Source of the DNA: Deltaproteobacteria bacterium
GTDB lineage: Bacteria > Myxococcota_A > UBA9160 > SZUA-336
DNA: 38,431 nt
Direction of reading: 5' to 3'
NCBI GenBank assembly: GCA_004356455.1
Contig: SMWZ01000021.1
Location: 1-38,431 of the forward strand
The translations under genes were made by a program, and so were the position numbers. Shown piece by piece: positions 21,631-30,530 of this stretch (its first letter is position 1; the number at the start of each line of letters is the position of its first letter). The notes beneath the pieces were generated by a model. The model searched no databases and was not told where the DNA came from. It saw only the letters and a program-made list of their open reading frames with translations.

Positions 21631-23292
21631 CTACATGCGCTCCGGTGCGGAAATGCCCACGCGCCCTAGACCGTTCCCCAGAGTGATGCGCACCGCACGT
21701 ACCAGCGCGAGCCGGGCCACCGATAGCTCCTTATCGTCGGAGAGCACACGGTGACGCGTGGAGTCCGACACATAGCTATGGAATGCCGTCGCCAGGGCCA
21801 GAAGATAGCGCGCCACCTCCTGCGGTTCCCGAGCACGGGCGGCGTGCAGCAAGGTCTCCGGGTAGCGCTCGAGGCGCTTCACCAGCTCCAGCTCCTGGGG
21901 AGATTGGAGCCGAGCGAAGCAAATGTCCTCGGGCTCGGGCAGCTCCACCTCGCGCTCAACGGCCACGCGTTCAATACTGCACAGGCGCGCGTGCGCGTAC
22001 TGGATCTTAAACACGGGGTTCCGCTCGGAGCGCTCCTTGGCCAGGTCCAGGTCGAAGTCGAAGTGGGTGTCCGCCCGACGCTCCAGCATGAAAAAACGGA
22101 AGACGTCGGCGCCGACCTCGTCCACGACCTCATCTACGGTCACGAACGAGGCGGCGCGCGTAGACATTTTCACGAGCTCCGTACCCCGTCGCAGATTGAC
22201 CCATTGGTAAACCACCACCTCGAGGTCGTCGGCCGGGTATCCCAGCGCGCCGAGCGCGGCCTTCACATAGGGGAATTGCTCGATGTGATCGGGTCCGAGC
22301 ACGTCGATGATCCGCTCGAATCCGCGGCGGAACTTCTCGCGATGGTAGGCGATGTCCGGCAGCAGATAGGTCGGCTCCCCGCTCGACTTCAGCAGCACCC
22401 GATCCCGCTCGAGCCCGAGCTCCTTCGTTCGCAGCCACACCGCTCCATCTGCCTCGTAGACGAGGCCGGTGGCACGCAGGTCCGACAGGGTCGTCTCGAC
22501 GTGCCCGTCCGCGTAGAGCGTGTGCTCGTTGAAGTACACGTCGAAATGGATCTCGAGCCGCTCCAAGGTCTTGCGGATGTCCTTGAAGATCGCCCCCTCT
22601 GCGGCCTGCTTGAAGCGGGTCCAATCGGCGTCCAGCCAGGCGTCGCCCTGCTCGCGCGCGAGCGTCCGCGCGATCTCGCAGAGGTACTCCCCCTGGTAGC
22701 CATCCTCCGGCAGCTCCGCCTCGCGTCCCAGCTGCTGCTGGTAGCGAGCCCGCAGCGACTCGCCGAGCACCCTCATCTGGCGCCCGCCATCATTGAAGTA
22801 GTACTCGCGGGTGACCTCGTGCCCGGTGGCCTCAAGCAGGCGCACGATGGCATCCCCGAGCACGGCATTGCGACCGTGGCCGATGGTGAGCGGCCCGGTC
22901 GGATTCGCCGACACAAACTCCACCTGAACGCGCTCGCCTGGATCCCCGCCGAATCCGAAGCGTTCCTGCTCGCGCAGGATCCGAATCAGGAGATCATGCC
23001 AGCGGGCGTGGGCGAGAAAGATGTTGATGAAGCCGGGTCCAGCGATCTCGACGCGCTCGATCACACCGTCGGGATCGCGAAGCATCGCCTGGATCCGGGC
23101 GGCCAGCTCTCGTGGGGGGCGCTGCAGTGGCCCCGCGAGCATGAGTGCGGCGTTGGATGTGAAGTCCCCGTACTCAGGCTGCTTGGCAGGGACCACCTGA
23201 ATCGGACCCAGGCGCTCCAGCTGCGACGGGTGGATCTCGCGGACCACCCGCTCGGCGGCCTCCTGTAGCAGTTTCTGGACTTGCTCACGCAT
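21631..23292 (-). CDS. argS: arginyl-tRNA synthetase
   Basis: 553 aa class I aminoacyl-tRNA synthetase. The N-terminal Add1 tRNA-binding domain covers about 1-110, the catalytic core contains SANPTGPLTIGHGRNA, and the C-terminal DALR anticodon domain begins near IQYAHARLCSIERV. The HIGH signature reads TIGH at 136-139, a Thr in place of the first His. The KMSK loop reads KMSTRAA. The ATG at 23292 has no obvious Shine-Dalgarno. A promoter-like sequence overlaps the end of the upstream ftsB-like gene. Confidence 0.96.
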   Translation of the reverse strand: MREQVQKLLQEAAERVVREIHPSQLERLGPIQVVPAKQPEYGDFTSNAALMLAGPLQRPPRELAARIQAMLRDPDGVIERVEIAGPGFINIFLAHARWHDLLIRILREQERFGFGGDPGERVQVEFVSANPTGPLTIGHGRNAVLGDAIVRLLEATGHEVTREYYFNDGGRQMRVLGESLRARYQQQLGREAELPEDGYQGEYLCEIARTLAREQGDAWLDADWTRFKQAAEGAIFKDIRKTLERLEIHFDVYFNEHTLYADGHVETTLSDLRATGLVYEADGAVWLRTKELGLERDRVLLKSSGEPTYLLPDIAYHREKFRRGFERIIDVLGPDHIEQFPYVKAALGALGYPADDLEVVVYQWVNLRRGTELVKMSTRAASFVTVDEVVDEVGADVFRFFMLERRADTHFDFDLDLAKERSERNPVFKIQYAHARLCSIERVAVEREVELPEPEDICFARLQSPQELELVKRLERYPETLLHAARAREPQEVARYLLALATAFHSYVSDSTRHRVLSDDKELSVARLALVRAVRITLGNGLGRVGISAPERM

Positions 23293-23307
23293 CTAGGTAG
23301 GCGCTTC

Positions 23308-23336
23308 TCGATAGCCGCCGCGCTGGGGAGCGTCAA
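23308..23336 (-). promoter_or_regulatory. weak candidate promoter for argS
   Basis: TTGACG, 17 bases, TATCGA on the minus strand, with the -35 box overlapping the TGA stop of the ftsB-like gene just as the pyr promoter overlaps the lepB stop. The -35 box is good, the -10 box only 3/6. The start would lie about 9 bases before the argS ATG. Confidence 0.3.
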
Positions 23337-23650
23337 TCAGCGGTGGCGCCTTCGTCCTCGAAGCGGATGACCACCTCACCCGGCCGGACCATCCCGAGCT
23401 TGACCCGGGCCACGGCCTCGATCTCGTACGGATTCGAGCGCAGCCCTCGCACGTGCTGGATCAGTTGCTCCCGCTCCTGGGCGAGCTCCTCGACCAGCGC
23501 CCGGGCGCCTCGGACTTGCTCCGCCACGTCCAGCATGGGCAGGATACCCCTGTCGCGATCCACCGCGAGCGTGGCGCCGGCCAGGAGCAGAACCAGGCTA
23601 GGGCCCAGGAGCGCCGGGAGCCAGCGCAAGCGTGAGCTTTGTCTAGCCAT
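23333..23650 (-). CDS. ftsB: FtsB/DivIC family septum formation protein
   Basis: 105 aa. One N-terminal membrane helix (about 9-29), then a periplasmic coiled coil rich in Glu, Gln, Arg and Leu (about 40-72), then NPYEIEAVARVKLGMVRPGEVVIRF, the typical ending motif of FtsB/DivIC proteins (residues resembling PxxIExxAR.LGM..PGE). In the divisome this protein bridges FtsL and FtsQ. It overlaps the TlpA-like gene by 8 bases (ATGGCTAG). Confidence 0.85.
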   Translation of the reverse strand: MARQSSRLRWLPALLGPSLVLLLAGATLAVDRDRGILPMLDVAEQVRGARALVEELAQEREQLIQHVRGLRSNPYEIEAVARVKLGMVRPGEVVIRFEDEGATAD

Positions 23651-24191
23651 CGGCCGCGGCCGTGAGCCGACGCGCGGCGCTCTCGTAGCGTGGATGGTCC
23701 CAGTCCCGCGGCCCGATGAGACGTTCCACGAGCCGTCCGTTGGAGCCGATCATGAACGTCTCGGGGACCCCCGTCACCCGGAAGGCGTCATAGGCCCGCT
23801 TGTGGGGGTCGAGCAGGATCGGGAACGAGATTCCGAACTCCTCGCGGAATGCCTCGACCTCCTTCGACCCACCTGGCCCATCGACGCTCACCGCCAGAAT
23901 CTCGAAGCGCTCGTCGCGCAGCTTCTGGTAGAGCCGTTCCAGCGAGGGTGCCTCGGTGCGACAGGGTGCACACCATGTCCCCCAGAAATTGACGAACACG
24001 ACCCGACCCCGTAGGTCAGCAAGCGAGATCTCCTCGCCCGCCAGGTTGGGCAGCCGCAGCTCGGGCACGGGACTGCCCACGCGCAGCGGAAGCGAGGTCG
24101 GGCCCCGCAGGGCCACGACCAGCCCAGCGGCCAATGCCGCTACGCCGGCCAGGAGCCAGAGGGGGAAGACACGGCCTCGAGCGTTGCTCAA
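23643..24191 (-). CDS. TlpA-type membrane-anchored thioredoxin
   Basis: 182 aa. An N-terminal membrane anchor at about 10-28 (ends in GLVVALRG) is followed by an AhpC/TSA-Redoxin fold. The redox motif WCAPC has Cys74 and Cys77 in FVNFWGTWCAPCR, and cis-Pro lies in VTGVPETF. Such ResA/CcmG/TlpA proteins reduce extracytoplasmic disulfides, often in cytochrome c maturation, but no heme-related gene is nearby to confirm it. The start is TTG at 24191 overlapping the rplQ stop (TTGA). Confidence 0.88.
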   Translation of the reverse strand: MSNARGRVFPLWLLAGVAALAAGLVVALRGPTSLPLRVGSPVPELRLPNLAGEEISLADLRGRVVFVNFWGTWCAPCRTEAPSLERLYQKLRDERFEILAVSVDGPGGSKEVEAFREEFGISFPILLDPHKRAYDAFRVTGVPETFMIGSNGRLVERLIGPRDWDHPRYESAARRLTAAADG

Positions 24192-24580
24192 GACGCCGGC
24201 TTCGATTCTTCACCCGGCACCTCGTCCTCGTGCACCAGCTGGATCAGCGAGAGTGGTGCGCTGTCTCCGACCCGCCTTCCCAGCTTGAGAATACGCGTGT
24301 ACCCACCGTGACGATCACGGTAGCGATCGGCCAGCGTCGCAAAAACCTTCTTTGCCACATCCTTGCTGCGCAACGTCTCGAGCGCCTGCCGTTGCGCATG
24401 CAGCGTACCCCGCTTGCCCAGCGTGATCATTCTCTCCGCAATCCGGCGGACCTCTTTGGCGCGCGCATCTGTCGTGCGAACCTCCTCATGCTCCAGCAGC
24501 GACGTCACCAGATTCCGGAGCATCGCCTTGCGATGGGCTGGTGTCCGGTTGAGCTTGCGATGATCTTTACGGTGCCGCAT
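24188..24580 (-). CDS. rplQ: 50S ribosomal protein L17
   Basis: 130 aa, with the family opening MRHRKDHRKLNRTPAHRKAM and a slightly extended acidic C-terminal tail past residue 116 (the core is typically about 116-120). L17 sits near the polypeptide exit tunnel. It normally follows rpoA directly; here a 166-bp repeat element (24601-24766) lies between them. No strong Shine-Dalgarno is visible before the ATG. The stop overlaps the TTG start of the thioredoxin gene. Confidence 0.98.
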   Translation of the reverse strand: MRHRKDHRKLNRTPAHRKAMLRNLVTSLLEHEEVRTTDARAKEVRRIAERMITLGKRGTLHAQRQALETLRSKDVAKKVFATLADRYRDRHGGYTRILKLGRRVGDSAPLSLIQLVHEDEVPGEESKPAS

Positions 24581-24600
24581 CGGGTTTTCGTCTCTAGGCC

Positions 24601-24766
24601 TAGTGTCTTGACCCGGAAGTTCGCTCGCATTCTCGGTAACCGGGGTATCCTTCCTCGCGGCGCTGCACTCGCTCGCCGAATCTCCGGATTCGCCTGCCTC
24701 GCGCGCCTTGCCAGCGCAGCGCCTCGGCTCCGAGCATCCCGCCGGATCTCCCGGAACAGAACACTA
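24601..24766. mobile_element. 166-bp MITE-like element, copy B (rpoA-rplQ junction)
   Basis: Same length (166 bp), same ends (TAGTGTC...ACACTA) and same orientation as copy A at 9054-9219, with about 79% identity judged by eye. Well conserved blocks are the first 36 bases, GCTCGCCGAA, GCGCGCCTTG, and the last 20. The central stem that is perfect in copy A has several mismatches here. It interrupts the alpha ribosomal operon between rpoA and rplQ, and the TAG stop of rpoA is part of its terminus. The left end abuts a 10-bp palindrome (24594-24603). Inferred to be a non-autonomous TA-inserting element. Confidence 0.78.
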
Positions 24767-25786
24767 CCTATCCACCTCACGCATCCGCTCGAGCTCTTTG
24801 CGTATGGGGAAGCCGTCGAGCATCGTCCCGAACGAGAGGCTCAGCCTGGCAAGAATCTCCTTGATCTCATTCAGGGACTTGCGGCCGAAGTTCTTGGTCT
24901 TAAGCATCTCTGCCTCCGATCGCTGCACCAGCTCTCCGATGTAACGAATGTCGGCGTTTTGCAGGCAATTCGCGGAGCGCACCGAGAGCTCGAGCTCCTC
25001 CACCGGCCGGAAGAGCACCTCGTTCGGCTGGGCGACCTGTGCGCCCACCGCAACGACCTTCTCAATATCCTCCTCGAAGTTGATGAAGATCGAGAGCTGC
25101 TCCTTAAGAATTTTCGCCGCAAAGGCGAGCGCATCCGCGGGGGCAATCGATCCATCCGTCCATACCTCCGTTACCAGCTTATCGTAGTCCGTCTCCCGAC
25201 CCACACGCGCGTTGGTGACTGTGTAGTTCACCTTACGCACTGGCGAGAAGATCGAATCAATCGGGATCGTTCCGATAGGCTGCTCCTCCTTGGCGTTCTT
25301 CTCGGCCAACACGAAGCCCTTGCCGAGCTCTACCGTCGCCGTGAGCTGCAGCTCCGCATCCTCGGAGAGCGTCGCGATGTGCTGATCGCCGTTCAGGATC
25401 TCCACCGTCTGGTCCGCAGAGACGAGGTCGCTCGCCGTGACGATTCCGGCACCCTGCTTATGAATCGAGAGCTCCTTGGGACCCTCGGCGTTCATGCGCA
25501 CACGAACTTCCTTGAAGTTGAGGATCAGGTCCGTAACGTCTTCGAGCACACCCGGCACCGTCGTAAACTCGTGCATCACGTTCGCTATGCGTACCGACGT
25601 GATGGACGCGCCTTGTAGCGAGGACAGCAGCACACGGCGCAGGGCGTTGCCCAGCGTCAGGCCGAATCCCCGCTCGAGCGGTGCGCACTCGAACCGCCCA
25701 TACGTATCGCTCAGGCTGTCCTCGATCTCCATCCGATGTGGGCGGATGAGGTCTCGCCAGTTCTTGACCATCAGTTCGACGTTCAT
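24764..25786 (-). CDS. rpoA: RNA polymerase alpha subunit
   Basis: 340 aa. The N-terminal assembly domain is about 1-235 ([26 protein letters not shown]), followed by a linker and the C-terminal DNA-binding domain (about 250-325) with the helix-hairpin-helix signature [17 protein letters not shown]. The start at 25786 has the Shine-Dalgarno GGAGGAG. The last codons end VDR and the TAG stop is shared with repeat copy B. Confidence 0.98.
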   Translation of the reverse strand: MNVELMVKNWRDLIRPHRMEIEDSLSDTYGRFECAPLERGFGLTLGNALRRVLLSSLQGASITSVRIANVMHEFTTVPGVLEDVTDLILNFKEVRVRMNAEGPKELSIHKQGAGIVTASDLVSADQTVEILNGDQHIATLSEDAELQLTATVELGKGFVLAEKNAKEEQPIGTIPIDSIFSPVRKVNYTVTNARVGRETDYDKLVTEVWTDGSIAPADALAFAAKILKEQLSIFINFEEDIEKVVAVGAQVAQPNEVLFRPVEELELSVRSANCLQNADIRYIGELVQRSEAEMLKTKNFGRKSLNEIKEILARLSLSFGTMLDGFPIRKELERMREVDR

Positions 25787-25818
25787 ACGTCTCCTCCGTG
25801 TCTTCTCGCCATGTACGG

Positions 25819-25857
25819 CTCGCCCAGGTCCAACTCCCGCGGACGGCCTCGCCCAGG
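25819..25857. repeat. pair of 10-bp direct repeats in the rpsD-rpoA gap
   Basis: CTCGCCCAGG occurs at 25819-25828 and again at 25848-25857 in the 90-base gap between rpsD and rpoA, the longest gap inside the ribosomal block besides the MITE. Function unknown; the position in the alpha-operon mRNA makes a structural or regulatory role possible. Confidence 0.35.
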
Positions 25858-25876
25858 CTGATCCCCGCCACTCACG

Positions 25877-26503
25877 TTAGCGGGAATACAGTTCGATGAT
25901 CAGCTGCTCCTGAATCGGGAGTGTGATTTCCTCACGCACCGGGTCCCCCACAACCCGACCCGTCTTGGTCTCCACATCCACTTCCAGCCACGTCGGCAGC
26001 GTTCGTGTCTCCAGCGTCGCTAGTGCGTCTACGATACGCTTCGTCTTCTTACCGCGCGCCGTAAGGCCGATGACATCGCCAGTTCGAACCCGCGCCGATG
26101 GAATACTCATCCTACGCTCGTTCACGGTGAAATGCCCCTGGCCAATCAGCATGCGGCCTTCCGCCCGGGAGGTCGCCAACCCCAGGCGATGAACAACGTT
26201 GTCGAGGCGGCGCTCGAGCAGCGCCATCAGATTCTCACCCTTGACCCCGCGCATGCGCTCAGCTTCCCGGACCGTCTTGCGAAACTGTCGCTCGAGCACA
26301 CCGTAGATGCGCTTCACCTTTTGCTTTTCGCGCAACTGCGTACCGTAATCCGAGAACCGGGGCCGCGCCTGACCATGCTGCCCCGGAGGATAGTTGCGCC
26401 TTTCGATCGCGCACTTGTCGCTATAGCAACGGTCCCCCTTCAGAAAGAGTTTCATGCCCTCTCTGCGGCAGAGCCGACAGACGGATCCTCGATAACGTGC
26501 CAA
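25877..26503 (-). CDS. rpsD: 30S ribosomal protein S4, zinc-binding form
   Basis: 208 aa. Primary 16S rRNA binder at the 5' domain. The N-terminus has four cysteines (Cys9, Cys12, Cys26, Cys31), the zinc-binding C+ form seen in Thermus S4. The S4 RNA-binding domain starts near [13 protein letters not shown] (about 97). The start is TTG at 26503 with AAGGAG five bases upstream. In many bacteria S4 represses the alpha operon; not tested here. Confidence 0.97.
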   Translation of the reverse strand: MARYRGSVCRLCRREGMKLFLKGDRCYSDKCAIERRNYPPGQHGQARPRFSDYGTQLREKQKVKRIYGVLERQFRKTVREAERMRGVKGENLMALLERRLDNVVHRLGLATSRAEGRMLIGQGHFTVNERRMSIPSARVRTGDVIGLTARGKKTKRIVDALATLETRTLPTWLEVDVETKTGRVVGDPVREEITLPIQEQLIIELYSR

Positions 26504-26512
26504 ACTCTCTCC

Positions 26513-26899
26513 TTACGCCCGCCGCCGCTTCGGTGGGCGGCAGCCGTTGTGCGGGATGGGGGTCACATCACGGATGTAGGTGATCCTGAGCCCAGCGGCC
26601 TGAAGCGAGCGCAGAGCCGATTCCCGCCCCGCCCCGGGTCCCTTGACCACCACGCCAAGCTGTCTCACACCATGATCCATCGCCTTGCTGGCCGCTTTCT
26701 CCGCGCCTATCTGTGCGGCGAACGGCGTCGACTTGCGCGAGCCCTTGAACCCGACCGCACCCGCCGACGAGGAAGCGATCGTATTCCCAGCTACGTCTGT
26801 AATCGTGATGACGGTGTTATTGAACGTGGCGTGGATATGCGCCACGCCCGTCTGAATATTCTTCTTGACCTTCTTCTTGACCCGCTTGGCTTTGCCCAT
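26513..26899 (-). CDS. rpsK: 30S ribosomal protein S11
   Basis: 128 aa. Platform protein of the 30S subunit. The conserved [18 protein letters not shown] follows a lysine-rich N-terminus, and the C-terminus has the universal [10 protein letters not shown] ending. It lies 2 bases after rpsM and 9 before rpsD. Confidence 0.98.
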   Translation of the reverse strand: MGKAKRVKKKVKKNIQTGVAHIHATFNNTVITITDVAGNTIASSSAGAVGFKGSRKSTPFAAQIGAEKAASKAMDHGVRQLGVVVKGPGAGRESALRSLQAAGLRITYIRDVTPIPHNGCRPPKRRRA

Positions 26900-26901
26900 G
26901 G

Positions 26902-27285
26902 CTACTTCTTTGTTGGCGCCTTCTTCTTGCCCGCCACCGTCTTGCGCGGCCCCTTCCGGGTGCGCGCGTTGGTATGCGTCCGCTGCCCACGGACGGGAAG
27001 ACCGCGCCGATGACGAAGGCCTCGATAGCAGCCGATGTCCATCAACATCTTGATGTTCAGGCTCGTCTCCCGCCGCAGATCTCCCTCAACCTTATAGCGC
27101 CTCTCGATCACGTCACGCAGACGAATGACCTCCGCCTCGTCGAGGTCGAAGGTCTTCGAGGCGGGAGGCACACCCGCCTCGTCGCAAATCTTGAGCGCCG
27201 AACTCCGCCCAACGCCAAAAATGTAAGTCAGGGAGATTCCGATCACCTTCTCCCGGGGCAGATCGACACCCGCGATTCTCGCCAT
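26902..27285 (-). CDS. rpsM: 30S ribosomal protein S13
   Basis: 127 aa. 30S head protein contacting the 50S subunit and P-site tRNA. The start [10 protein letters not shown] and the motif [10 protein letters not shown] are canonical, and the C-terminal tail [16 protein letters not shown] is the basic tRNA-contact tail. Starts 3 bases after the rpmJ stop. Confidence 0.98.
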   Translation of the reverse strand: MARIAGVDLPREKVIGISLTYIFGVGRSSALKICDEAGVPPASKTFDLDEAEVIRLRDVIERRYKVEGDLRRETSLNIKMLMDIGCYRGLRHRRGLPVRGQRTHTNARTRKGPRKTVAGKKKAPTKK

Positions 27286-27288
27286 GCT

Positions 27289-27402
27289 CTAGCCCTGCCG
27301 CTGCTTGTGCTTGGGGTTGTCGCACACCACACGCAAAACCCCCTTCCGCCGGATGATCTTGCAGCGGTCACACATCTTTTTAACGCTCGCTCGAACTTTC
27401 AC
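27289..27402 (-). CDS. rpmJ: 50S ribosomal protein L36
   Basis: 37 aa, starting at a GTG (27402) with GAGGAG upstream: [15 protein letters not shown]. It has the zinc-binding C+ pattern Cys-x2-Cys, then Cys and His near the C-terminus ([13 protein letters not shown]). Too short to be found by length alone; identified by reading the map-rpsM gap. infA, which often lies between map and rpmJ, is missing. Confidence 0.96.
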   Translation of the reverse strand: MKVRASVKKMCDRCKIIRRKGVLRVVCDNPKHKQRQG

Positions 27403-27418
27403 GCGCTCCTCGTTCGCC

Positions 27419-28192
27419 TCAATGGCTCCCCGAGACCCGGGTCAGAATCTCAGGCCCATGACTCGTGATGGCCACCGTGTGCTCGAAGTGCGACGACAGT
27501 TTGTCGTCTATCGTAGTGGCTGTCCATCCGTCTTCGAGAATTTCGACCCCCGCTTCGCCGAGATTTACCATTGGCTCCAGCGCCAGCACCATCCCGACCC
27601 GCAGCCGCGGGCCACGACCCGGCGGCCCGAAGTTGGGTACCTGGGGCGGCTCATGCAGACTGCGCCCGATCCCATGTCCGACAAAGTCTCGCACCACGGA
27701 GTACCCCTCGCCCTCGGCCACACACTGGATCGCGCTGGAGACATCCCCTAGGCGGTTCCCCTCGCGCATCTGCTCGATCCCCGCGTAGAGGGCGCGGCGG
27801 GTCGCATCCAGCAGCCCCCGTGCCTTCTCATCGATGGCTCCAACCGGGATGGAGACTGCGGAATCCCCGTGGAAGCCCTCGAATATAACACCGAAATCCA
27901 GCTTGAGGACGTCACCCTCCTTGAGCTCACGCGACCCCGGGATTCCGTGCACGATCTCCTCGTTCACGGAGGTACAGATGACCGCAGGATAGGGCGGTGC
28001 CCCACGGGGGCCATAGCCGAGAAACGAAGACTCGAGCTTCCGCTGCTCGATCTGGCGCTGCGCGGCGCGGTCGATCTCCGCGGTCGTAATGCCCGGCTCC
28101 ACCAGCCCGCGCAGCCAGACCAGGATGTCGCCCACATGCCGACCTGCGACGCGCATCCGCTCTAGCTCACTTTCAGACTTGAGCTGGATCAT
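27419..28192 (-). CDS. map: methionine aminopeptidase type I
   Basis: 257 aa. Removes the initiator methionine from nascent proteins. The five metal ligands are Asp99, Asp110, His173, Glu206 and Glu237, and the substrate-gating His82 is in VHGIP. The start at 28192 immediately follows the adk stop. Located in the spc operon between adk and rpmJ as in many bacteria. Confidence 0.97.
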   Translation of the reverse strand: MIQLKSESELERMRVAGRHVGDILVWLRGLVEPGITTAEIDRAAQRQIEQRKLESSFLGYGPRGAPPYPAVICTSVNEEIVHGIPGSRELKEGDVLKLDFGVIFEGFHGDSAVSIPVGAIDEKARGLLDATRRALYAGIEQMREGNRLGDVSSAIQCVAEGEGYSVVRDFVGHGIGRSLHEPPQVPNFGPPGRGPRLRVGMVLALEPMVNLGEAGVEILEDGWTATTIDDKLSSHFEHTVAITSHGPEILTRVSGSH

Positions 28193-28753
28193 CTAAACCT
28201 CGATGGCCTCGACAATACGGCTGTTGATCTCCCCCACGGAGCCGATACCATCGATCTCGAGCAGACGGGAGCGAAAGTAATCCAGCACGGGCGCCGTCTG
28301 CTGGCGGTAGACCTCGAGCCGCGTGGCGATCGTCTCCTCGCTATCGTCCGCCCGGCCCTGTCCGCGCTCGAGGATGCGTTGCCGCAGCACCTGGTCGGGC
28401 ACCACCAAGCTCACGACCCTCACGGCCTCCCGCCGGGCGCGCCCCAGCAGGCGCTCCAGGGCCTCGGCCTGTTCGCGGGTGCGCGGAAAGCCGTCCAGGA
28501 TGAAGCCGGGCACGCAATCCTCTCGCGCCAGGCGCTCCTCAACGATCTCGATCACGACCTCGTCGGGGACGAGCTCGCCTCTCTCCATGATGGCCTTGAC
28601 CCGCTGACCCAGCTCCGAGCCGGAGGCCACCGCCTCCCGCAGAATGTCGCCCGTCGCGATCTGGGGGATACCCAAGCGCTTCGCCAGCAGCTTCGCCTGC
28701 GTACCCTTGCCCGCGCCCGGAGGTCCGGTCAGGATCAAATTGAGCTCGCTCAT
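28193..28753 (-). CDS. adk: adenylate kinase, short (LID-less) form
   Basis: 186 aa. Interconverts ATP, AMP and ADP. P-loop GPPGAGKGT at residues 10-18; the AMP-binding DGFPRT motif is present. Between GRADDSEET and the C-terminal helix there is no four-cysteine or long LID domain, so it is the short type, compared with about 214 aa in E. coli. I chose the ATG at 28753, which overlaps the secY stop (ATGA); a longer open frame to 28933 is secY read in another frame. Confidence 0.96.
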   Translation of the reverse strand: MSELNLILTGPPGAGKGTQAKLLAKRLGIPQIATGDILREAVASGSELGQRVKAIMERGELVPDEVVIEIVEERLAREDCVPGFILDGFPRTREQAEALERLLGRARREAVRVVSLVVPDQVLRQRILERGQGRADDSEETIATRLEVYRQQTAPVLDYFRSRLLEIDGIGSVGEINSRIVEAIEV

Positions 28754-30060
28754 CGGCCGCCTCGCCCCCGCATTCTCACGCCCTGCATCAACGTCTCGTA
28801 GTTGCGCGATACCAGATGCGCTTCGATTTGCGATGCGGTGTCCATGCCGACGCCAACCACGATCAGTAGCGCGGTGCCGCCGAAGAAGAAGGGAACCCCC
28901 AGCTCGAATGCCAGAATCGTTGGGAGAACACAAACGGCGCTCAGGTAGACGGCGCCCACGAAGGTGATGCGACTTAGCACACGGTCGATGTACTCAGCTG
29001 TTCGCTTGCCCGGCCGAATCCCGGGAATGTAGCCGCCGTTCTTCTTGATATTATCCGCTACATCATCGGGATTGATCATGATCCCCGTGTAGAAGAACGC
29101 GAAGAACATGATCATCGCGATGTAGACGGCGTTATAGCCGATCCCACCAAAGCTCAAATAGTCGGTGATAAAGTCGCGCACGGCGTCCAAGTCCGTCCAC
29201 TGCGCCACCTGAAGCGGGAGGATCAGCAGGGAGGAGGCGAAGATTGGCGGGATGACGCCGGCCGTGTTGATCCGCAGCGGGAAGTAGGTCATGCCGCCGC
29301 CGAAGACCTTGTTGCCCACGACCCGCCGGGCATACTGGATGGGAATCCGACGCTGAGCCCGCTCGCAGAACACGACGAACGCCACCACCGCAATGACGAA
29401 GGCGACCAGCAGTACGGCGCCGATCGGCGACATCTGATCAGTCCGTACCAGGTCGACCAGGTTCTTCATAGCGGAAGGCAGCCGGATGATGATCCCGGCG
29501 AAGATGATCAGCGAGATCCCATTGCCGATCCCGCGCTCCGTAATTTGCTCGCCCAGCCACATGATGAAGCAGGTGCCCGCCGTCAGTGTCACCACGCCCA
29601 TCAGCCGGAAACCCCAACCGGGCTCGATCACGGTCCCGGGCCCGAACGCGCCCTGCTCCATCGCTGTTGCCATCAGCAGTCCCTGGATGACCGCGAGGAT
29701 GACCGTCCCGTAGCGCGTATAGCGGGTGATCACCCGCCGACCCTCTTCACCTTCCTTCTTGAGCTCTTCCAGTCGGGGCACGACGACCGTGAGCAACTGC
29801 AGGATGATGGAAGCACTGATGTAGGGCATGATGCCGAGGGCGAAGATCGAGAGGTTTTCGAGCGCACCCCCGCTGAAGAGGTTGAAGAGCCCGAAGATCC
29901 CGCCGCCTTCCTCAAAGAAGCGCTTGACCGCTACCCGATCAACCCCGGGGGTGGGAATGGCACAGCCCAGCCGGTAGACGGCCAGCATGGCGAAGGTGAA
30001 GAAGATCCGCCGTTGGAGCTCTGGGATGCGTGCGATGTTAGAGACGACAGCCGGGTTCAC
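28750..30060 (-). CDS. secY: preprotein translocase subunit SecY
   Basis: 436 aa polytopic inner-membrane channel with about 10 membrane helices. Recognisable: FTFAMLAVYRLG in the first helix, the plug region around GGALENLSIFALGIMPYI, and YKPGKRTAEYID-like IPGIRPGKRTAEY before the C-terminal helices. The GTG start at 30060 overlaps the rplO stop (GTGA). Forms the Sec channel with SecE and SecG. Confidence 0.98.
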   Translation of the reverse strand: MNPAVVSNIARIPELQRRIFFTFAMLAVYRLGCAIPTPGVDRVAVKRFFEEGGGIFGLFNLFSGGALENLSIFALGIMPYISASIILQLLTVVVPRLEELKKEGEEGRRVITRYTRYGTVILAVIQGLLMATAMEQGAFGPGTVIEPGWGFRLMGVVTLTAGTCFIMWLGEQITERGIGNGISLIIFAGIIIRLPSAMKNLVDLVRTDQMSPIGAVLLVAFVIAVVAFVVFCERAQRRIPIQYARRVVGNKVFGGGMTYFPLRINTAGVIPPIFASSLLILPLQVAQWTDLDAVRDFITDYLSFGGIGYNAVYIAMIMFFAFFYTGIMINPDDVADNIKKNGGYIPGIRPGKRTAEYIDRVLSRITFVGAVYLSAVCVLPTILAFELGVPFFFGGTALLIVVGVGMDTASQIEAHLVSRNYETLMQGVRMRGRGGR

Positions 30061-30530
30061 CGGAGTTCCGCCTTCGGTTTGCGGCGCGCCGTTGGCACGA
30101 GCTCGATACCGCCTCCAGCGGCCTCCACCTTCTTGCGCGCCCCCTCACTCACGGCGTCCACTCGCAGCTTAAGGGCCACCGAGATCTCTCCCTGCGCCAG
30201 CACCTTTACCGGACGGTCGGCGCGCGCCACGAGTCCCGCCCCTGCGAGGGCCGTCGGATCTACGACCGTACCGGCTTCGAAGCGCGCGAGGTCTCGCAGG
30301 TTCACGACCTGCCGCGGCACACGAAAGATGTTGGTAAAGCCGAACTTGGGCAGACGCCGAGAGAGCGGCATCTGGCCGCCCTCCTGCCAGGCACGCCGGC
30401 GGCTTCCGGAGCGCGCGCCCGCGCCCTTTTGCCCGCGCCCGCAGGTCCGGCCGTGGCCGCTGGCCATGCCGCGACCCTTGCGCTGGCGGCGCTCACGCGA
30501 GCCCGGCTTCGGGGTCAGACGGTCCAGCAT
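30057..30530 (-). CDS. rplO: 50S ribosomal protein L15
   Basis: 157 aa. The glycine- and arginine-rich N-terminus (GRGMASGHGRTCGRGQKGAGAR) and the RRLPKFGFTN segment are diagnostic. The start ATG shares bases with the rpmD stop (TGATG). Confidence 0.97.
   Translation of the reverse strand: MLDRLTPKPGSRERRQRKGRGMASGHGRTCGRGQKGAGARSGSRRRAWQEGGQMPLSRRLPKFGFTNIFRVPRQVVNLRDLARFEAGTVVDPTALAGAGLVARADRPVKVLAQGEISVALKLRVDAVSEGARKKVEAAGGGIELVPTARRKPKAELR

Noticed and set aside
21751-23268. A 505-codon plus-strand open frame opposite argS
   Set aside because: Same cause: antisense of a complete arginyl-tRNA synthetase, no family match.
24581-24780. Open frame through copy B that might be a small gene
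   Set aside because: Copy A has a stop in the same frame and the similarity is at DNA level, including terminal inverted repeats; no sign of protein conservation.
28754-28933. Longer adenylate kinase start
   Set aside because: The added 60 residues come from secY in another frame; MSELNLILTGPP is the family start and overlaps the secY stop by ATGA.
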